Part shown: piece after piece, positions 17,052 to 24,975 of the stretch | Numbering within the stretch: the first letter of the stretch is position 1 | Layout: each line of letters opens with the position of its first letter | Assembly: GCA_041670885.1 (NCBI GenBank) | Contig: JBAXYJ010000003.1 | Coordinates: 1-40,963 of the forward strand | DNA length: 40,963 bases | Origin: JAJBWD01 sp041670885 | Lineage (GTDB): Bacteria; Bacillota; Clostridia; Clostridiales; Clostridiaceae | Reading direction: 5' to 3' | Notes under the pieces: model-generated | The model's input: the letters and a program-made list of their open reading frames with translations, nothing else | Database searches by the model: none | Told to the model about the DNA's origin: nothing | Made by a program: the position numbers and the translations under genes

Positions 17052-17507
17052 ATGGAAATAATAATAATAATTTTAGGGCTTCTTCTAGATAGAGTAACTA
17101 AGCTATGGGCTGTCAGTTATTTTAAAACACATGATGACATAATAGTAATTAAAGATTATTTTAATATTACATATCTTACAAATAAGGGTGCTGCTTGGGG
17201 AAGCTTCCAAAATAAATTATTATTTCTTAGCATTATAACTTCTGCGGTAGTTATATTTATGATTTATTACCTTATCAAAAACAAGAAAAACAGCAGACTT
17301 TTAAATATTTCACTGGCTCTTATTATATCGGGAGCACTTGGTAATCTGTTCGACAGGATATATTACAAATATGTAGTTGATTTTATATTATTCCACTTCA
17401 GAGATGTATATTATTACCCTGTTTTCAATGTAGCTGATATGTTTGTTGTAATTGGAACAATACTTCTTGTTATTTATGTTTTGTGGCTGGATAAGAATGA
17501 AGATTGA
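17052..17507 (+). CDS. lspA: Lipoprotein signal peptidase (signal peptidase II)
   Basis: Membrane aspartyl protease that cleaves the signal peptide from lipid-modified prolipoproteins. I choose the ATG at 17052 because AGGGGG (17040-17045) is 6 bases upstream; the ATG at 17046 is too close. The 151 residues have four membrane segments. Conserved blocks are LDRVTK (12-17), NKGAAWG (44-50), GNLFDR (98-102 carrying catalytic D101), VVDF and FNVAD (catalytic D129). It overlaps the start of the next gene by 11 bases, suggesting coupled translation. Confidence 0.96.
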   Translation: MEIIIIILGLLLDRVTKLWAVSYFKTHDDIIVIKDYFNITYLTNKGAAWGSFQNKLLFLSIITSAVVIFMIYYLIKNKKNSRLLNISLALIISGALGNLFDRIYYKYVVDFILFHFRDVYYYPVFNVADMFVVIGTILLVIYVLWLDKNED

Positions 17508-18408
17508 AAAAATATTAATAGAAGCTGAAGATGAAGGTTCCAGAATAGACAAATTTCTAAACAAATACTTTCCTGATTTGTCAAGAAGCTTTCTTCAAAA
17601 TATTATAAAAGAAGGAAATGTTCTTATAAGTGAAAAAGTAATAAAGCCAAATTATAAGCTTAGGGAAGGAGATCATATAATTATAAATCTTCCTGAGCTT
17701 AAAAAAATTGAAACGCTGCCGGAGAATATTCCTCTTAATATATTATACGAGGATAAGGATGTTATTGTAGTAAATAAGCCTCAGGGAATGGTAGTTCATC
17801 CGGCCCATGGCAATTACTCAGGAACCTTGGTTAATGGACTTTTATATCACTGCAGGGATTTATCCGGAATAAACGGAGTATTAAGGCCAGGTATTGTCCA
17901 TAGAATTGATAAAGATACATCTGGAGTAATAGTGGCTGCTAAAAATGATTTTTCCCATATTAATTTATCATATCAGCTTAAAGAACATTCCATGAACAGA
18001 ATATATAACTGCATTGTTTATGGTCATTTTAAAGAAAGTGAGTTTACTGTTGAAAAGCCTCTTGGAAGAGATAAAAATGACAGAAAAAAAATATCAATAA
18101 GGTCAGATGGAAAGATAGCCATATCTCATTTTAAAGTATTAGAAGAATATAAAAACTTCTCACTTTTGGAATGCATACTGGAGACTGGAAGAACCCATCA
18201 GATAAGAGTTCATTTAAGCTCTATGTCTCACCCCATTGTAGGAGATAAGGTGTATGGAATTCAAAGTGAAAAGTTTAAATTAAATGGTCAGCTGCTTCAT
18301 GCCAGAGTCCTTGGCTTTGTTCATCCAAGAAGTAATATATACATGGAATTTGAAGCACCATATCCTGATTATTTTGCAGAGTTTATAGGTAAACTGAAAA
18401 ATAGTTGA
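17497..18408 (+). CDS. RluD-type 23S rRNA/tRNA pseudouridine synthase
   Basis: Converts uridines to pseudouridine in large-subunit rRNA. The start ATG at 17497 lies within the end of lspA, as usual for this gene pair. The 303 residues show an N-terminal S4 domain (about 13-75) and the catalytic domain with GIVHRIDKDTSG, in which D138 is the nucleophile, plus LLECILETGRTHQIRVHL and HARVLGFVHP. The lspA-rluD order with pyrR following is a common Firmicute arrangement. Which uridines are targeted cannot be read from the sequence. Confidence 0.94.
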   Translation: MKIEKILIEAEDEGSRIDKFLNKYFPDLSRSFLQNIIKEGNVLISEKVIKPNYKLREGDHIIINLPELKKIETLPENIPLNILYEDKDVIVVNKPQGMVVHPAHGNYSGTLVNGLLYHCRDLSGINGVLRPGIVHRIDKDTSGVIVAAKNDFSHINLSYQLKEHSMNRIYNCIVYGHFKESEFTVEKPLGRDKNDRKKISIRSDGKIAISHFKVLEEYKNFSLLECILETGRTHQIRVHLSSMSHPIVGDKVYGIQSEKFKLNGQLLHARVLGFVHPRSNIYMEFEAPYPDYFAEFIGKLKNS

Positions 18409-18436
18409 AATATGTCGTATTATGTGATAATATAAT
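18405..18436 (+). promoter_or_regulatory. Probable sigma-A promoter of the pyrR unit
   Basis: TTGAAA lies at 18405-18410, overlapping the preceding stop codon. Two possible -10 boxes lie downstream: GATAAT at 18426-18431 (15-base spacing) and TATAAT at 18431-18436 (20-base spacing). Neither spacing is ideal, but a promoter is required ahead of the attenuator that follows. Confidence 0.45.
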
Positions 18437-18440
18437 AAAA

Positions 18441-18522
18441 GTTAATTCTTTAAGTGATCCGGTGAGATCGTAAGAATAGTAGCGAAAGTACGCCTGGATC
18501 ATTTGATTCAGGCTTTTTTTTT
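18441..18522 (+). promoter_or_regulatory. PyrR-binding attenuator leader
   Basis: The PyrR-bound anti-antiterminator is visible: outer stem ATTCTT/AAGAAT (18445-18450 with 18473-18478), inner GATC/GATC, and the conserved loop GATCCGGTGAGATC (18456-18469), which matches the known UCC-GNGAG PyrR consensus. TGATCC (18455-18460) can instead pair with GGATCA (18496-18501) in the terminator's 5' arm, forming the antiterminator. Known behaviour of PyrR predicts that UMP-bound PyrR stabilises the first structure and so allows termination. Confidence 0.88.
18492..18522 (+). terminator. Attenuator terminator of pyrR leader
   Basis: GCCTGGATCA pairs with TGATTCAGGC (18492-18501 with 18504-18513, one G-T pair; the tip bases open as the loop), followed by nine T residues. 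It lies between the PyrR loop and the pyrR ribosome site, so it acts as the regulated terminator. Confidence 0.9.
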
Positions 18523-18534
18523 GGAGGTGAGGAT

Positions 18535-19071
18535 ATGAAATTTAAATCGCAGCTTTTAGATGACAAAGCTTTAAACAGATCCCTTATAAGAGTAGCTCAT
18601 GAAGTAGTTGAAAAAAATAAGGGAATTGATAATGTAGTTTTAGTTGGTATAAAAAGAAGAGGCATGCCTATAGCAAAGAGAATATCTAAGCTTATAGAAG
18701 ATTTTGAGGGAGTATCCGTACCTGTTGCAACTGTTGACATAACACTTTACAGGGATGATCTTACAAAGGTTAATGATATGCCAATAGTTAAGGATAAGGA
18801 TTTGGAGATCAATGTACATAATAAAATAGTAGTTTTAGTAGATGATGTTTTATTTACCGGAAGAACAGCAAGAGCCGCTATGGATGCCGTAATGGCAGCA
18901 GGAAGACCAAAGATGGTACAGCTTTTAGTTGTAGTTGACAGAGGGCACAGAGAGCTTCCGATCCGGGCGGATTATGTTGGCAAGAATATCCCTACATCTC
19001 AAAATGAAGTAATTCAGGTTGAGGTTAAGGAGATAGACGGTATTGATGGTGTAAAGATTTTTGAAAAATAA
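18535..19071 (+). CDS. pyrR: Bifunctional pyr operon regulator / uracil phosphoribosyltransferase PyrR
   Basis: RNA-binding attenuation protein that also converts uracil and PRPP to UMP. The 178 residues are the normal length. The PRPP-binding motif VLVDDVLFTGRTA lies at about residues 100-112, and VGIKRRGMPIAKRI and LLVVVDRGHRELPIRADYVGKNIPTS are typical of PyrR. A GGAGGTGAGG site precedes the ATG. Its own leader carries a PyrR loop and terminator, so it is autoregulated. The only partner gene here is a uracil permease, so the biosynthetic pyr genes must lie elsewhere. Confidence 0.97.
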   Translation: MKFKSQLLDDKALNRSLIRVAHEVVEKNKGIDNVVLVGIKRRGMPIAKRISKLIEDFEGVSVPVATVDITLYRDDLTKVNDMPIVKDKDLEINVHNKIVVLVDDVLFTGRTARAAMDAVMAAGRPKMVQLLVVVDRGHRELPIRADYVGKNIPTSQNEVIQVEVKEIDGIDGVKIFEK

Positions 19072-19081
19072 ATATAAAATC

Positions 19082-19114
19082 TTTTAATCTAATCCAGTGA
19101 GATTAAAAAGGAGG
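19082..19114 (+). promoter_or_regulatory. PyrR-loop hairpin abutting permease ribosome site
   Basis: TTTTAATC (19082-19089) pairs perfectly with GATTAAAA (19101-19108) around the loop TAATCCAGTGA, which contains the PyrR consensus UCC-GNGAG again. No terminator follows. The ribosome site AGGAGG (19109-19114) begins at the very next base. PyrR binding would be expected to hold the hairpin and block ribosome access, as described for PyrR-controlled translation in some other bacteria. The mode is inferred from the arrangement. Confidence 0.75.
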
Positions 19115-19120
19115 AAAATT

Positions 19121-20398
19121 ATGAAAAACTATGTAGACGTAGAAGAAAAATTACCTATTCTTAAAACAATCCCCCTGTCATTCCAGCATTTATTTGCTAT
19201 GGTAGGTGCAACAATCCTTGTACCAATGCTGACAGGACTTAGCCCATCTATCGCACTGTTTTGCAGCGGTGTTGGAACTCTTATTTATATCATATGTACA
19301 AAAGCAAAGCTGCCAGCTTATATAGGTTCATCCTTTGCATTTATAGTACCTATGATGACAGCAACTAAAAATTTCGGTGCAGCATCCATGTTATCAGGAA
19401 TTATAGCCGCAGGAGTTGTTTATGTTATAGTGGCAGCTATAATTAAATTTACAGGTATTGGCTGGTTAAACAGAGCTCTTCCATCAGTTGTTGTTGGTTC
19501 TGTTGTATTAGTAATTGGTCTTTCCCTGGCATCAACTGCAGTTAACTGGGCAGGATTAAACCCGGCGCAAGTACCTGCCGGAATGGAGAATGTATCAAGA
19601 GGCTATTGGATACTGGTTGCAGTTATTACAATTGGTGTTGCAATTGTTGGAAGTATGTATTTTAAAGGCTTTGCAGGAGTTATTCCAATACTTATTGCTA
19701 TGGTAGTAGGATATATATTCGCATTAATATTTAAGATAATACCAGATTCAGCAATAAAAGAAATAACATCGGCACCATTATTTAAAATGCCTGCCTTCTT
19801 ACTCCCTAAGTTTAACTGGAGTGCAGTTATTCTTATGGCACCAGTTGCATTTGTTACAATAACAGAGCATATTGGACATGTCTATGTTACAAATAACGTA
19901 TGCGGAAGAGATTTTACTAAAGATCCAGGTCTTCACAGATCCATATTAGGAGATGGCCTGGCTACCTGCTTTGCAGGATTAGTTGGAGGACCTCCAAACA
20001 CAACCTATGGTGAAAACATTGGAGTTATGGCAATAACTAAGGTTTACAGCGTATGGGTTATAGGAGGAGCTGCAATAATTGCAATTATACTTTCCTTCAT
20101 AGGACCTGTAAGTGCAATACTTAAAAATATGCCTCTGCCGGTTATGGGAGGAGTAAGCATTCTTCTGTTTGGAATAATAGCTTCCTCTGGATTTAGAATA
20201 TTTGTTGATGATAAGGTTGACTTTTCTAAAAAGAGAAATCTGCTTATATCATCAGTTATAATAGTAATAGGAATAGGCGGAGCCAGCATAAAGTTTGTTA
20301 TGATGGGATCACCTGTAGAAATTTCCGGTGTAGCCCTTGCTACGCTGATTGGAATTGCATTAAATCTTATACTTCCACAAAAGAGCGTAACAGAGTAA
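19121..20398 (+). CDS. uraA: Uracil permease, NCS2 family
   Basis: Nucleobase:cation symporter that imports uracil across the membrane. The start is ATG 19121 after AGGAGG; the longer in-frame ATG at 19097 lies inside the PyrR hairpin and lacks a ribosome site. The 425 residues contain about twelve to fourteen membrane segments. Typical features are the start LPILKTIPLSFQHLFAMVGATILVP (conserved QH), AFVTITEHIGHVYVTNNVCGRDF with the substrate-contacting TEHIGH, and GGPPNTTYGENIGVM. It is cotranscribed with pyrR (49-base gap) and appears to be controlled by PyrR a second time at translation. Confidence 0.95.
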   Translation: MKNYVDVEEKLPILKTIPLSFQHLFAMVGATILVPMLTGLSPSIALFCSGVGTLIYIICTKAKLPAYIGSSFAFIVPMMTATKNFGAASMLSGIIAAGVVYVIVAAIIKFTGIGWLNRALPSVVVGSVVLVIGLSLASTAVNWAGLNPAQVPAGMENVSRGYWILVAVITIGVAIVGSMYFKGFAGVIPILIAMVVGYIFALIFKIIPDSAIKEITSAPLFKMPAFLLPKFNWSAVILMAPVAFVTITEHIGHVYVTNNVCGRDFTKDPGLHRSILGDGLATCFAGLVGGPPNTTYGENIGVMAITKVYSVWVIGGAAIIAIILSFIGPVSAILKNMPLPVMGGVSILLFGIIASSGFRIFVDDKVDFSKKRNLLISSVIIVIGIGGASIKFVMMGSPVEISGVALATLIGIALNLILPQKSVTE

Positions 20399-20420
20399 AA
20401 AAAGTAAATTTATAATAGAA

Positions 20421-20449
20421 ATAGAGTGCCTTAGGCATTCTATTTTTTT
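20421..20449 (+). terminator. Intrinsic terminator after uraA
   Basis: ATAGAGTGCC pairs with GGCATTCTAT (20421-20430 with 20434-20443, one G-T pair) around a TTA loop, and seven T residues follow. It closes the pyrR-uraA unit. Confidence 0.92.
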
Positions 20450-20454
20450 GCTTA

Positions 20455-20463
20455 TGATATAAT
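20455..20463 (+). promoter_or_regulatory. Extended -10 promoter of exoA
   Basis: TGATATAAT provides a consensus -10 (TATAAT, 20458-20463) with the extended TGN element. No good -35 lies 17 bases upstream, as is common for extended -10 promoters. It lies between the terminator and the exoA ribosome site AGAGGTGG. Confidence 0.65.
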
Positions 20464-20482
20464 ACAGAAAAGAGGTGGTATT

Positions 20483-21244
20483 ATGAAAATATATTCCTGG
20501 AATGTTAATGGACTTAGGGCTATATTAAAAAAAGATTTTATTAAGTTTATAAAAGAGGAGGATCCGGATATACTATGTATTCAGGAGACAAAGCTTCAGG
20601 AAAGTCAGCTGACAGAGGAAATAGAAAAAATAGAGGGACGGTTCTCATATTTTTCATTTGCTGAAAAAAAGGGATACAGCGGAGTTGCTGTATATTCAAA
20701 AGAGGAGCCTATTAGCGTAAAACATGGTTTGGGTATAGAAAGATTTGATAGTGAAGGAAGAATATTAATATTAGAATACACTGATTTTTTTCTTTTTAAT
20801 ATATATTTTCCTAATGGTCAGATGAGTGCCGATCGATTAAATTATAAAATGGAATTTTATGACTGCCTTTTAGAGTATGCAAATAATATGGTAAGTGAGG
20901 GTAAGAAACTCCTTATTTGCGGAGATTACAATACTGCCCATACAGAGCAGGATATAAAAAATGCCAAGGCTAACGAGAATAATTCAGGATTTTTGAAAAT
21001 TGAGAGAGAATGGATTGATAAATTCATTCAAAATGGTTACACTGATACATATAGATTTATATATCCGGATGAAGTTAAGTATTCCTGGTGGAGCTACAGG
21101 TTTAGAGCCAGAGAAAGAAATACCGGCTGGAGAATAGATTATCATTTTGTTTCAAATAATTTATTAGAAAAAGTAAAGGACGCTGATATTCTAACTAATG
21201 TTATGGGTTCAGATCACTGCCCTGTTATGGTGGAATTAGCATAG
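20483..21244 (+). CDS. exoA: Exodeoxyribonuclease III / AP endonuclease
   Basis: Magnesium-dependent base-excision-repair enzyme that cuts DNA at abasic sites and trims 3' ends. All active-site blocks of the ExoIII/APE1 family are present in order: WNVNGLRA (residue 6 onward), CIQETKLQ with the metal-ligand glutamate, GYSGVAVYSK, CGDYNTAH with the catalytic D-x-N pair, WWSYRFRARERNTGWRIDYHF and the final GSDHCPV containing the catalytic DH. The 253-residue length is normal. It follows its own promoter and ends 7 bases before the methyltransferase gene. Confidence 0.97.
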   Translation: MKIYSWNVNGLRAILKKDFIKFIKEEDPDILCIQETKLQESQLTEEIEKIEGRFSYFSFAEKKGYSGVAVYSKEEPISVKHGLGIERFDSEGRILILEYTDFFLFNIYFPNGQMSADRLNYKMEFYDCLLEYANNMVSEGKKLLICGDYNTAHTEQDIKNAKANENNSGFLKIEREWIDKFIQNGYTDTYRFIYPDEVKYSWWSYRFRARERNTGWRIDYHFVSNNLLEKVKDADILTNVMGSDHCPVMVELA

Positions 21245-21251
21245 GTGAGTT

Positions 21252-22370
21252 ATGAAATTAATTGCAACTACTACCTTTGGGATTGAGAAGGTATTAAAAA
21301 ATGAATTAAAAGGCTTAGGCTATAATGACTTGAAAGTTTTGGACGGAAGAATATATTTTGATGGAGAGGAAAAAGATGCTGCAAAGTGCTGCCTTAATCT
21401 TAGGACAGCAGACAGAATGTTTATAAAGCTGAAAGAGTTTAAAGCAGAAAGCTTTGAGGAATTATTTCAGGGAGTTAAAGAATTTCCATTTGAAGATATA
21501 ATAAGTATTGATGGACAGATAATAGTAAATGCCAAGTCTAAAAAGTCAAAGCTTTTTTCTATTTCCGACATTCAAAGCATATCAAAGAAGGCAATAATTG
21601 AATCACTTAAGAAAAAATATAAGGTGGATTGGTTTAAAGAAACAGGTCCGGCTTATAGGTTTGAAGTAAATTTAAATAATGATACAGCAGAGATAAATTT
21701 AGACCTTCCGGGAGAGGCTCTTCACAAGAGAGGGTATAGGGAAAGAGCAGGTGAGGCTCCTCTTAAAGAAACCTTAGCAGCTGCCATAGTCCTTCTCACA
21801 GGTTACAATGGAGACAGAGCATTTTCAGACCCCTTCTGTGGTTCAGGAACAATTCCAATTGAAGCTGCCATGATAGCTAAAAATATACCACCAGGGCTTA
21901 ATCGAAGCTTCCTGGCAGAAACAAACGGACTTATAAGAAAAGATATTTGGGATGCTGAGAGAGAAATAGGAAAGTCTTTAATAAATGATAAAGATATTAA
22001 GATACTGGCCTCAGATATAGATGGAAATATATTAAAAACTGCCAGAGAAAATGCATCTATTGCCAAAGTAGATGATTATATATCATTTCAGAAGCTGGAT
22101 TTTAAAGAATTCTCTTCAAGAAAAAAATATGGGATTATGGTTTCAAATCCGCCCTATGGTGAAAGAATAGGTGAAAAAGCAGAGGTTCAGGAAATATATA
22201 AAGATTTAGGGAAGCTGTATAAAAACCTTCCGGAATGGTCTTTTTATATATTGACTTCAAACCTGATATTTGAAAAGCTTTTTGGAAAAAAAGCAGATAA
22301 AAACAGAAAGCTTTATAACGGGAGCATGCTTTGTTATCTATATCAATATATTAATAATCCAAAAGAGTAG
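21252..22370 (+). CDS. RlmL/YpsC-like THUMP-domain RNA methyltransferase
   Basis: SAM-dependent N2-guanine methyltransferase family acting on 23S rRNA (E. coli RlmL N-terminal half; Bacillus YpsC). An N-terminal THUMP-type RNA-binding domain covers about residues 45-155. The Rossmann-fold part has FSDPFCGSGTIPIEAAM (SAM loop) and catalytic VSNPPYGERIGE, whose NPPY marks amino-group methylation. The 372 residues are normal for the single-domain Firmicute form. Its stop codon lies one base from the stop of the convergent rqcH, inside a perfect palindrome. Confidence 0.93.
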   Translation: MKLIATTTFGIEKVLKNELKGLGYNDLKVLDGRIYFDGEEKDAAKCCLNLRTADRMFIKLKEFKAESFEELFQGVKEFPFEDIISIDGQIIVNAKSKKSKLFSISDIQSISKKAIIESLKKKYKVDWFKETGPAYRFEVNLNNDTAEINLDLPGEALHKRGYRERAGEAPLKETLAAAIVLLTGYNGDRAFSDPFCGSGTIPIEAAMIAKNIPPGLNRSFLAETNGLIRKDIWDAEREIGKSLINDKDIKILASDIDGNILKTARENASIAKVDDYISFQKLDFKEFSSRKKYGIMVSNPPYGERIGEKAEVQEIYKDLGKLYKNLPEWSFYILTSNLIFEKLFGKKADKNRKLYNGSMLCYLYQYINNPKE

Positions 22371-22385
22371 GCTAGCCTACTCTTT
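22362..22385. repeat. Perfect 24-base palindrome across two stop codons
   Basis: AAAGAGTAGGCT is followed directly by its exact reverse complement AGCCTACTCTTT. It holds the TAG of the + strand methyltransferase gene (22368-22370) and the TAG of rqcH read on the minus strand (22374-22372). Both transcripts could fold it as a 10-bp stem with a 4-base loop. Neither strand has a good T tract after it, so rho-independent termination is possible but unproven. Confidence 0.7.
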
Positions 22386-24063
22386 CTAAATTTATAGCAG
22401 CTGTTGGAGTTACATATATTGTATTGTTCGTGGTATATATGACCATGCCCGGTTTCGCCCCGTTTGGCTTTTTAACATTCTTTACAAAGGTATAGTCTAC
22501 AGGCACCTTGGAGGAAGTCCTGCCTTTGCTGTAAAATGCTGCTAAGATAGCTGCTTCATTTAGTGTAACTTGGCTTATATCTCTTCCTTTAATTATTACA
22601 TGAGACCCTGGAATGTCCTTTGTGTGGAGCCAGGTGTCAGTTTTATCCGCAAATTTTAAAGTAAGATAATCGTTTTGAATATTATTTTTCCCCACATATA
22701 TATCAATTCCTTCTGAGGATTTATAATGCATTGGCTTTGCAGGGGTTTCCTTTGCCTTTTTGCCTGCTCTGTATTTAATATATCCTGTTTCTATAAGCTC
22801 CTTTTTTATCTCATCTATTTCCTTATAGGTATCACAGTTTATTATGTTTGTAAAAACGGAATTAAGATATTGGAGTTCTTCCTCAGATAAATCCAGCTGA
22901 ATATGGCTCATTTTTTCAGTGCTTTTCAGCTTATTGTATTTTTTATAATAATCCTGAATGTTATGAGAGGGGGACTTTTGAATATTAAGCTTTATTTCTA
23001 TTTCTTCATTTTCATTGTAGTAATTCTGAAGCTTAATTTTATCCAACCCAGCTTTAAGAGAATATATATTGGCAGTTAAAAGTTCTCCCTTTAGCTTATA
23101 TGTATCCTTGTCTTTAGCCTTTTCCAGATTATCCTTTAGAATTCTTATCTTTTTTTCACAGCGTTCAATATTAGTATTTACTATTTTCTGAAGATTTGAG
23201 CTTTTTGAGTTTAGCCTGTCATTTTTATCTTTATTAAAATAAAAGTCAGAAATAAGCTTTGAAGGGCTGCTGTATATCACTTCTTCATAGGAATCCATAT
23301 AGGAAAGAAATGTGGGAGAAAAATCCTTAAATTTTCCTAATTTTTTATATAAATAAAAGGAATCCATAGAATCTAAGTCTTTAAAAAACTGGAATACACC
23401 ATTTATATTATCCTTATACCTTATATACAGTTCCTTAGACAGCGGAGTACTTACTCCTGTAAAACAGTTAGAAAAAATAAAGCTGTCAAAAATTACATTT
23501 TTATCCTTAATAAAAAGAGATAATTCATCATAATTTGAATTATAAGGATCTAATTTATCAGATTTTGGAGGAAAAACAAAGCTTAATTTAGGAAGAAGAG
23601 TCCTTACTCTATTTATGTCTGGAGTTACATGCTTAATTGAGTCCATTATAAGATTATCTCTTTCCCTGACCAGCGTTATATTACTGTGCCTTCCCATTAT
23701 TTCTACATATAAATTATATATACTGTTAAATCCAAGCTCATCTGTATTTGAAAAGGTAAACTTTATTATCCTGTCGCTTCCTATTTGCTCTATGCCCAGA
23801 ACTTTCCCTCCTTTTAAATATTTTCGGAGTACCATGCAGAACATAGGAGCTTTTATTGGGTTTTCCTTATTTATATCTGTAATATGTATCTTAGGATAGA
23901 CTGGGGAGGAGCTTATAAGAAGCTTTATATTTTTACTGTTATTTCTTATAAAAATAATTATTTCGTTTTCTTCAGGCTGATTTACCTTATCTACCTTCCC
24001 ATTTATAATTGTATTTTTTAATTCCTTAACTATCCCTCTTAAAAATATTCCATCTAATGCCAT
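22372..24063 (-). CDS. rqcH: Ribosome quality control protein RqcH (NFACT family, FbpA-like)
   Basis: Bacterial homologue of eukaryotic Rqc2/NEMF that recruits tRNA-Ala to stalled 50S subunits and adds C-terminal alanine tails to unfinished chains; older annotations call it fibronectin-binding protein. The 563 residues show NFACT-N (MALDGIFLRGIVKEL onward), the D97-R98 pair in IGSDR that is essential for tailing in Bacillus RqcH, EIMGRHSNI, a central coiled-coil region, and NFACT-R with TWLHTKDIPGSHVIIKGR. A GAGGTGA site precedes the start at 24063. It is the only minus-strand gene in the window. YlmH, a functional partner, is encoded at 14261. Confidence 0.95.
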   Translation of the reverse strand: MALDGIFLRGIVKELKNTIINGKVDKVNQPEENEIIIFIRNNSKNIKLLISSSPVYPKIHITDINKENPIKAPMFCMVLRKYLKGGKVLGIEQIGSDRIIKFTFSNTDELGFNSIYNLYVEIMGRHSNITLVRERDNLIMDSIKHVTPDINRVRTLLPKLSFVFPPKSDKLDPYNSNYDELSLFIKDKNVIFDSFIFSNCFTGVSTPLSKELYIRYKDNINGVFQFFKDLDSMDSFYLYKKLGKFKDFSPTFLSYMDSYEEVIYSSPSKLISDFYFNKDKNDRLNSKSSNLQKIVNTNIERCEKKIRILKDNLEKAKDKDTYKLKGELLTANIYSLKAGLDKIKLQNYYNENEEIEIKLNIQKSPSHNIQDYYKKYNKLKSTEKMSHIQLDLSEEELQYLNSVFTNIINCDTYKEIDEIKKELIETGYIKYRAGKKAKETPAKPMHYKSSEGIDIYVGKNNIQNDYLTLKFADKTDTWLHTKDIPGSHVIIKGRDISQVTLNEAAILAAFYSKGRTSSKVPVDYTFVKNVKKPNGAKPGMVIYTTNNTIYVTPTAAINLERVG

Positions 24064-24090
24064 TATTTCACCTCATAAAATTTTCCTTAG

Positions 24091-24119
24091 ATTATAAGTA
24101 TATCATTACCCGGTTTTAA
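24091..24119 (-). promoter_or_regulatory. Sigma-A promoter of rqcH
   Basis: On the minus strand TTAAAA (24119-24114) and a consensus TATAAT (24096-24091) are separated by exactly 17 bases, and lie about 30 bases before the rqcH start. Confidence 0.7.
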
Positions 24120-24135
24120 AATAAAGCAAGTTGCC

Positions 24136-24165
24136 TTACATAAAGTAATGTTGTATATTTATAAT
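24136..24165 (+). promoter_or_regulatory. Possible promoter of the dapF-pilus operon
   Basis: A consensus TATAAT lies at 24160-24165, about 16 bases before the dapF ATG and just ahead of its GGAGGTG site. The best -35 candidate, TTACAT at 24136-24141 with an 18-base spacer, is poor. The leader would be very short. Confidence 0.4.
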
Positions 24166-24180
24166 ATATGGAGGTGTAAT

Positions 24181-24975
24181 ATGGAATTTTATAAATTAAA
24201 TGGAATAGGAAATGATTTTATACTTATTGATGACAGAAACGGATATTTACAGGGAAGAGAAAGAGAAACAGCAGCTTTGCTTTGTAACAGACATTTTTCT
24301 ATAGGAGCTGACGGAATTTTACTGCTTAGGGAAAGCAAAATATCAGATATTAAGATGGACATATATAATAGTGACGGCTCCTATGCCAGTATGTGCGGCA
24401 ATGGAATAAGATGCTTTGCAAAATATGCTTATGAAATGGATAAAGTTAATAAGAATCTAATTGATATAGAAACCGGAGATGGAATAAAAAAAGCATTTTT
24501 AAATATTGAAAATGGAATAGTATCTTCAGTTAAAATAAATATGGGAAAGGTAACTGAGGATAAAAATATAATCGACAAAGAAATAGAGGCTAATGGAAGA
24601 AAATATATTATAAATACATACCATATGGGAGTTCCTCATACTGTTATCTATGGGAAACTAGACAGCTTTGATGTAAATGAAGGAAAATATATCGAAAAAA
24701 TGGACATTTTTAAGCAGGGAACTAATGTAAATTTTGTTGAAGTTATTAATAATAATGAGTTTAAAATAATGACTTATGAAAGAGGAGCAGGACCAACCTT
24801 AGCCTGCGGTACCGGAACCTGTGCTTCATTTTATTATCTAAACAGCAGAGGCAAAGTTAAAGATAAGGCTTTAGCTCACCTTGTAGGAGGAGATCTTATA
24901 GTTGAAAAAATTGGCAGTGATATATATATGGAGGGTCCGGCTGAAATTTCCTTTAAAGGAGAAGTAATGATATGA
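24181..24975 (+). CDS. dapF: Diaminopimelate epimerase DapF
   Basis: PLP-independent epimerase that converts LL- to meso-diaminopimelate, the precursor of lysine and of the stem peptide residue added by MurE. The ATG at 24181 follows GGAGGTG; an upstream ATG at 24148 has none. The 264 residues show FYKLNGIGNDFILID at the start, the catalytic cysteine C72 in MCGNGIRCFA and the second, C209, in LACGTGTCA. The stop overlaps the start of the prepilin peptidase gene by ATGA-type overlap, so it is the first gene of a pilus operon. Confidence 0.97.
   Translation: MEFYKLNGIGNDFILIDDRNGYLQGRERETAALLCNRHFSIGADGILLLRESKISDIKMDIYNSDGSYASMCGNGIRCFAKYAYEMDKVNKNLIDIETGDGIKKAFLNIENGIVSSVKINMGKVTEDKNIIDKEIEANGRKYIINTYHMGVPHTVIYGKLDSFDVNEGKYIEKMDIFKQGTNVNFVEVINNNEFKIMTYERGAGPTLACGTGTCASFYYLNSRGKVKDKALAHLVGGDLIVEKIGSDIYMEGPAEISFKGEVMI

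Noticed and set aside
22362..22385. Palindrome called as a bidirectional rho-independent terminator
   Set aside because: The stem is good but neither strand has a proper T tract after it, so I list it as a repeat and leave termination open.
23615..23899. Plus-strand open frame of 94 codons inside rqcH
   Set aside because: Antisense to the conserved NFACT-N domain of rqcH and lacks a ribosome binding site.
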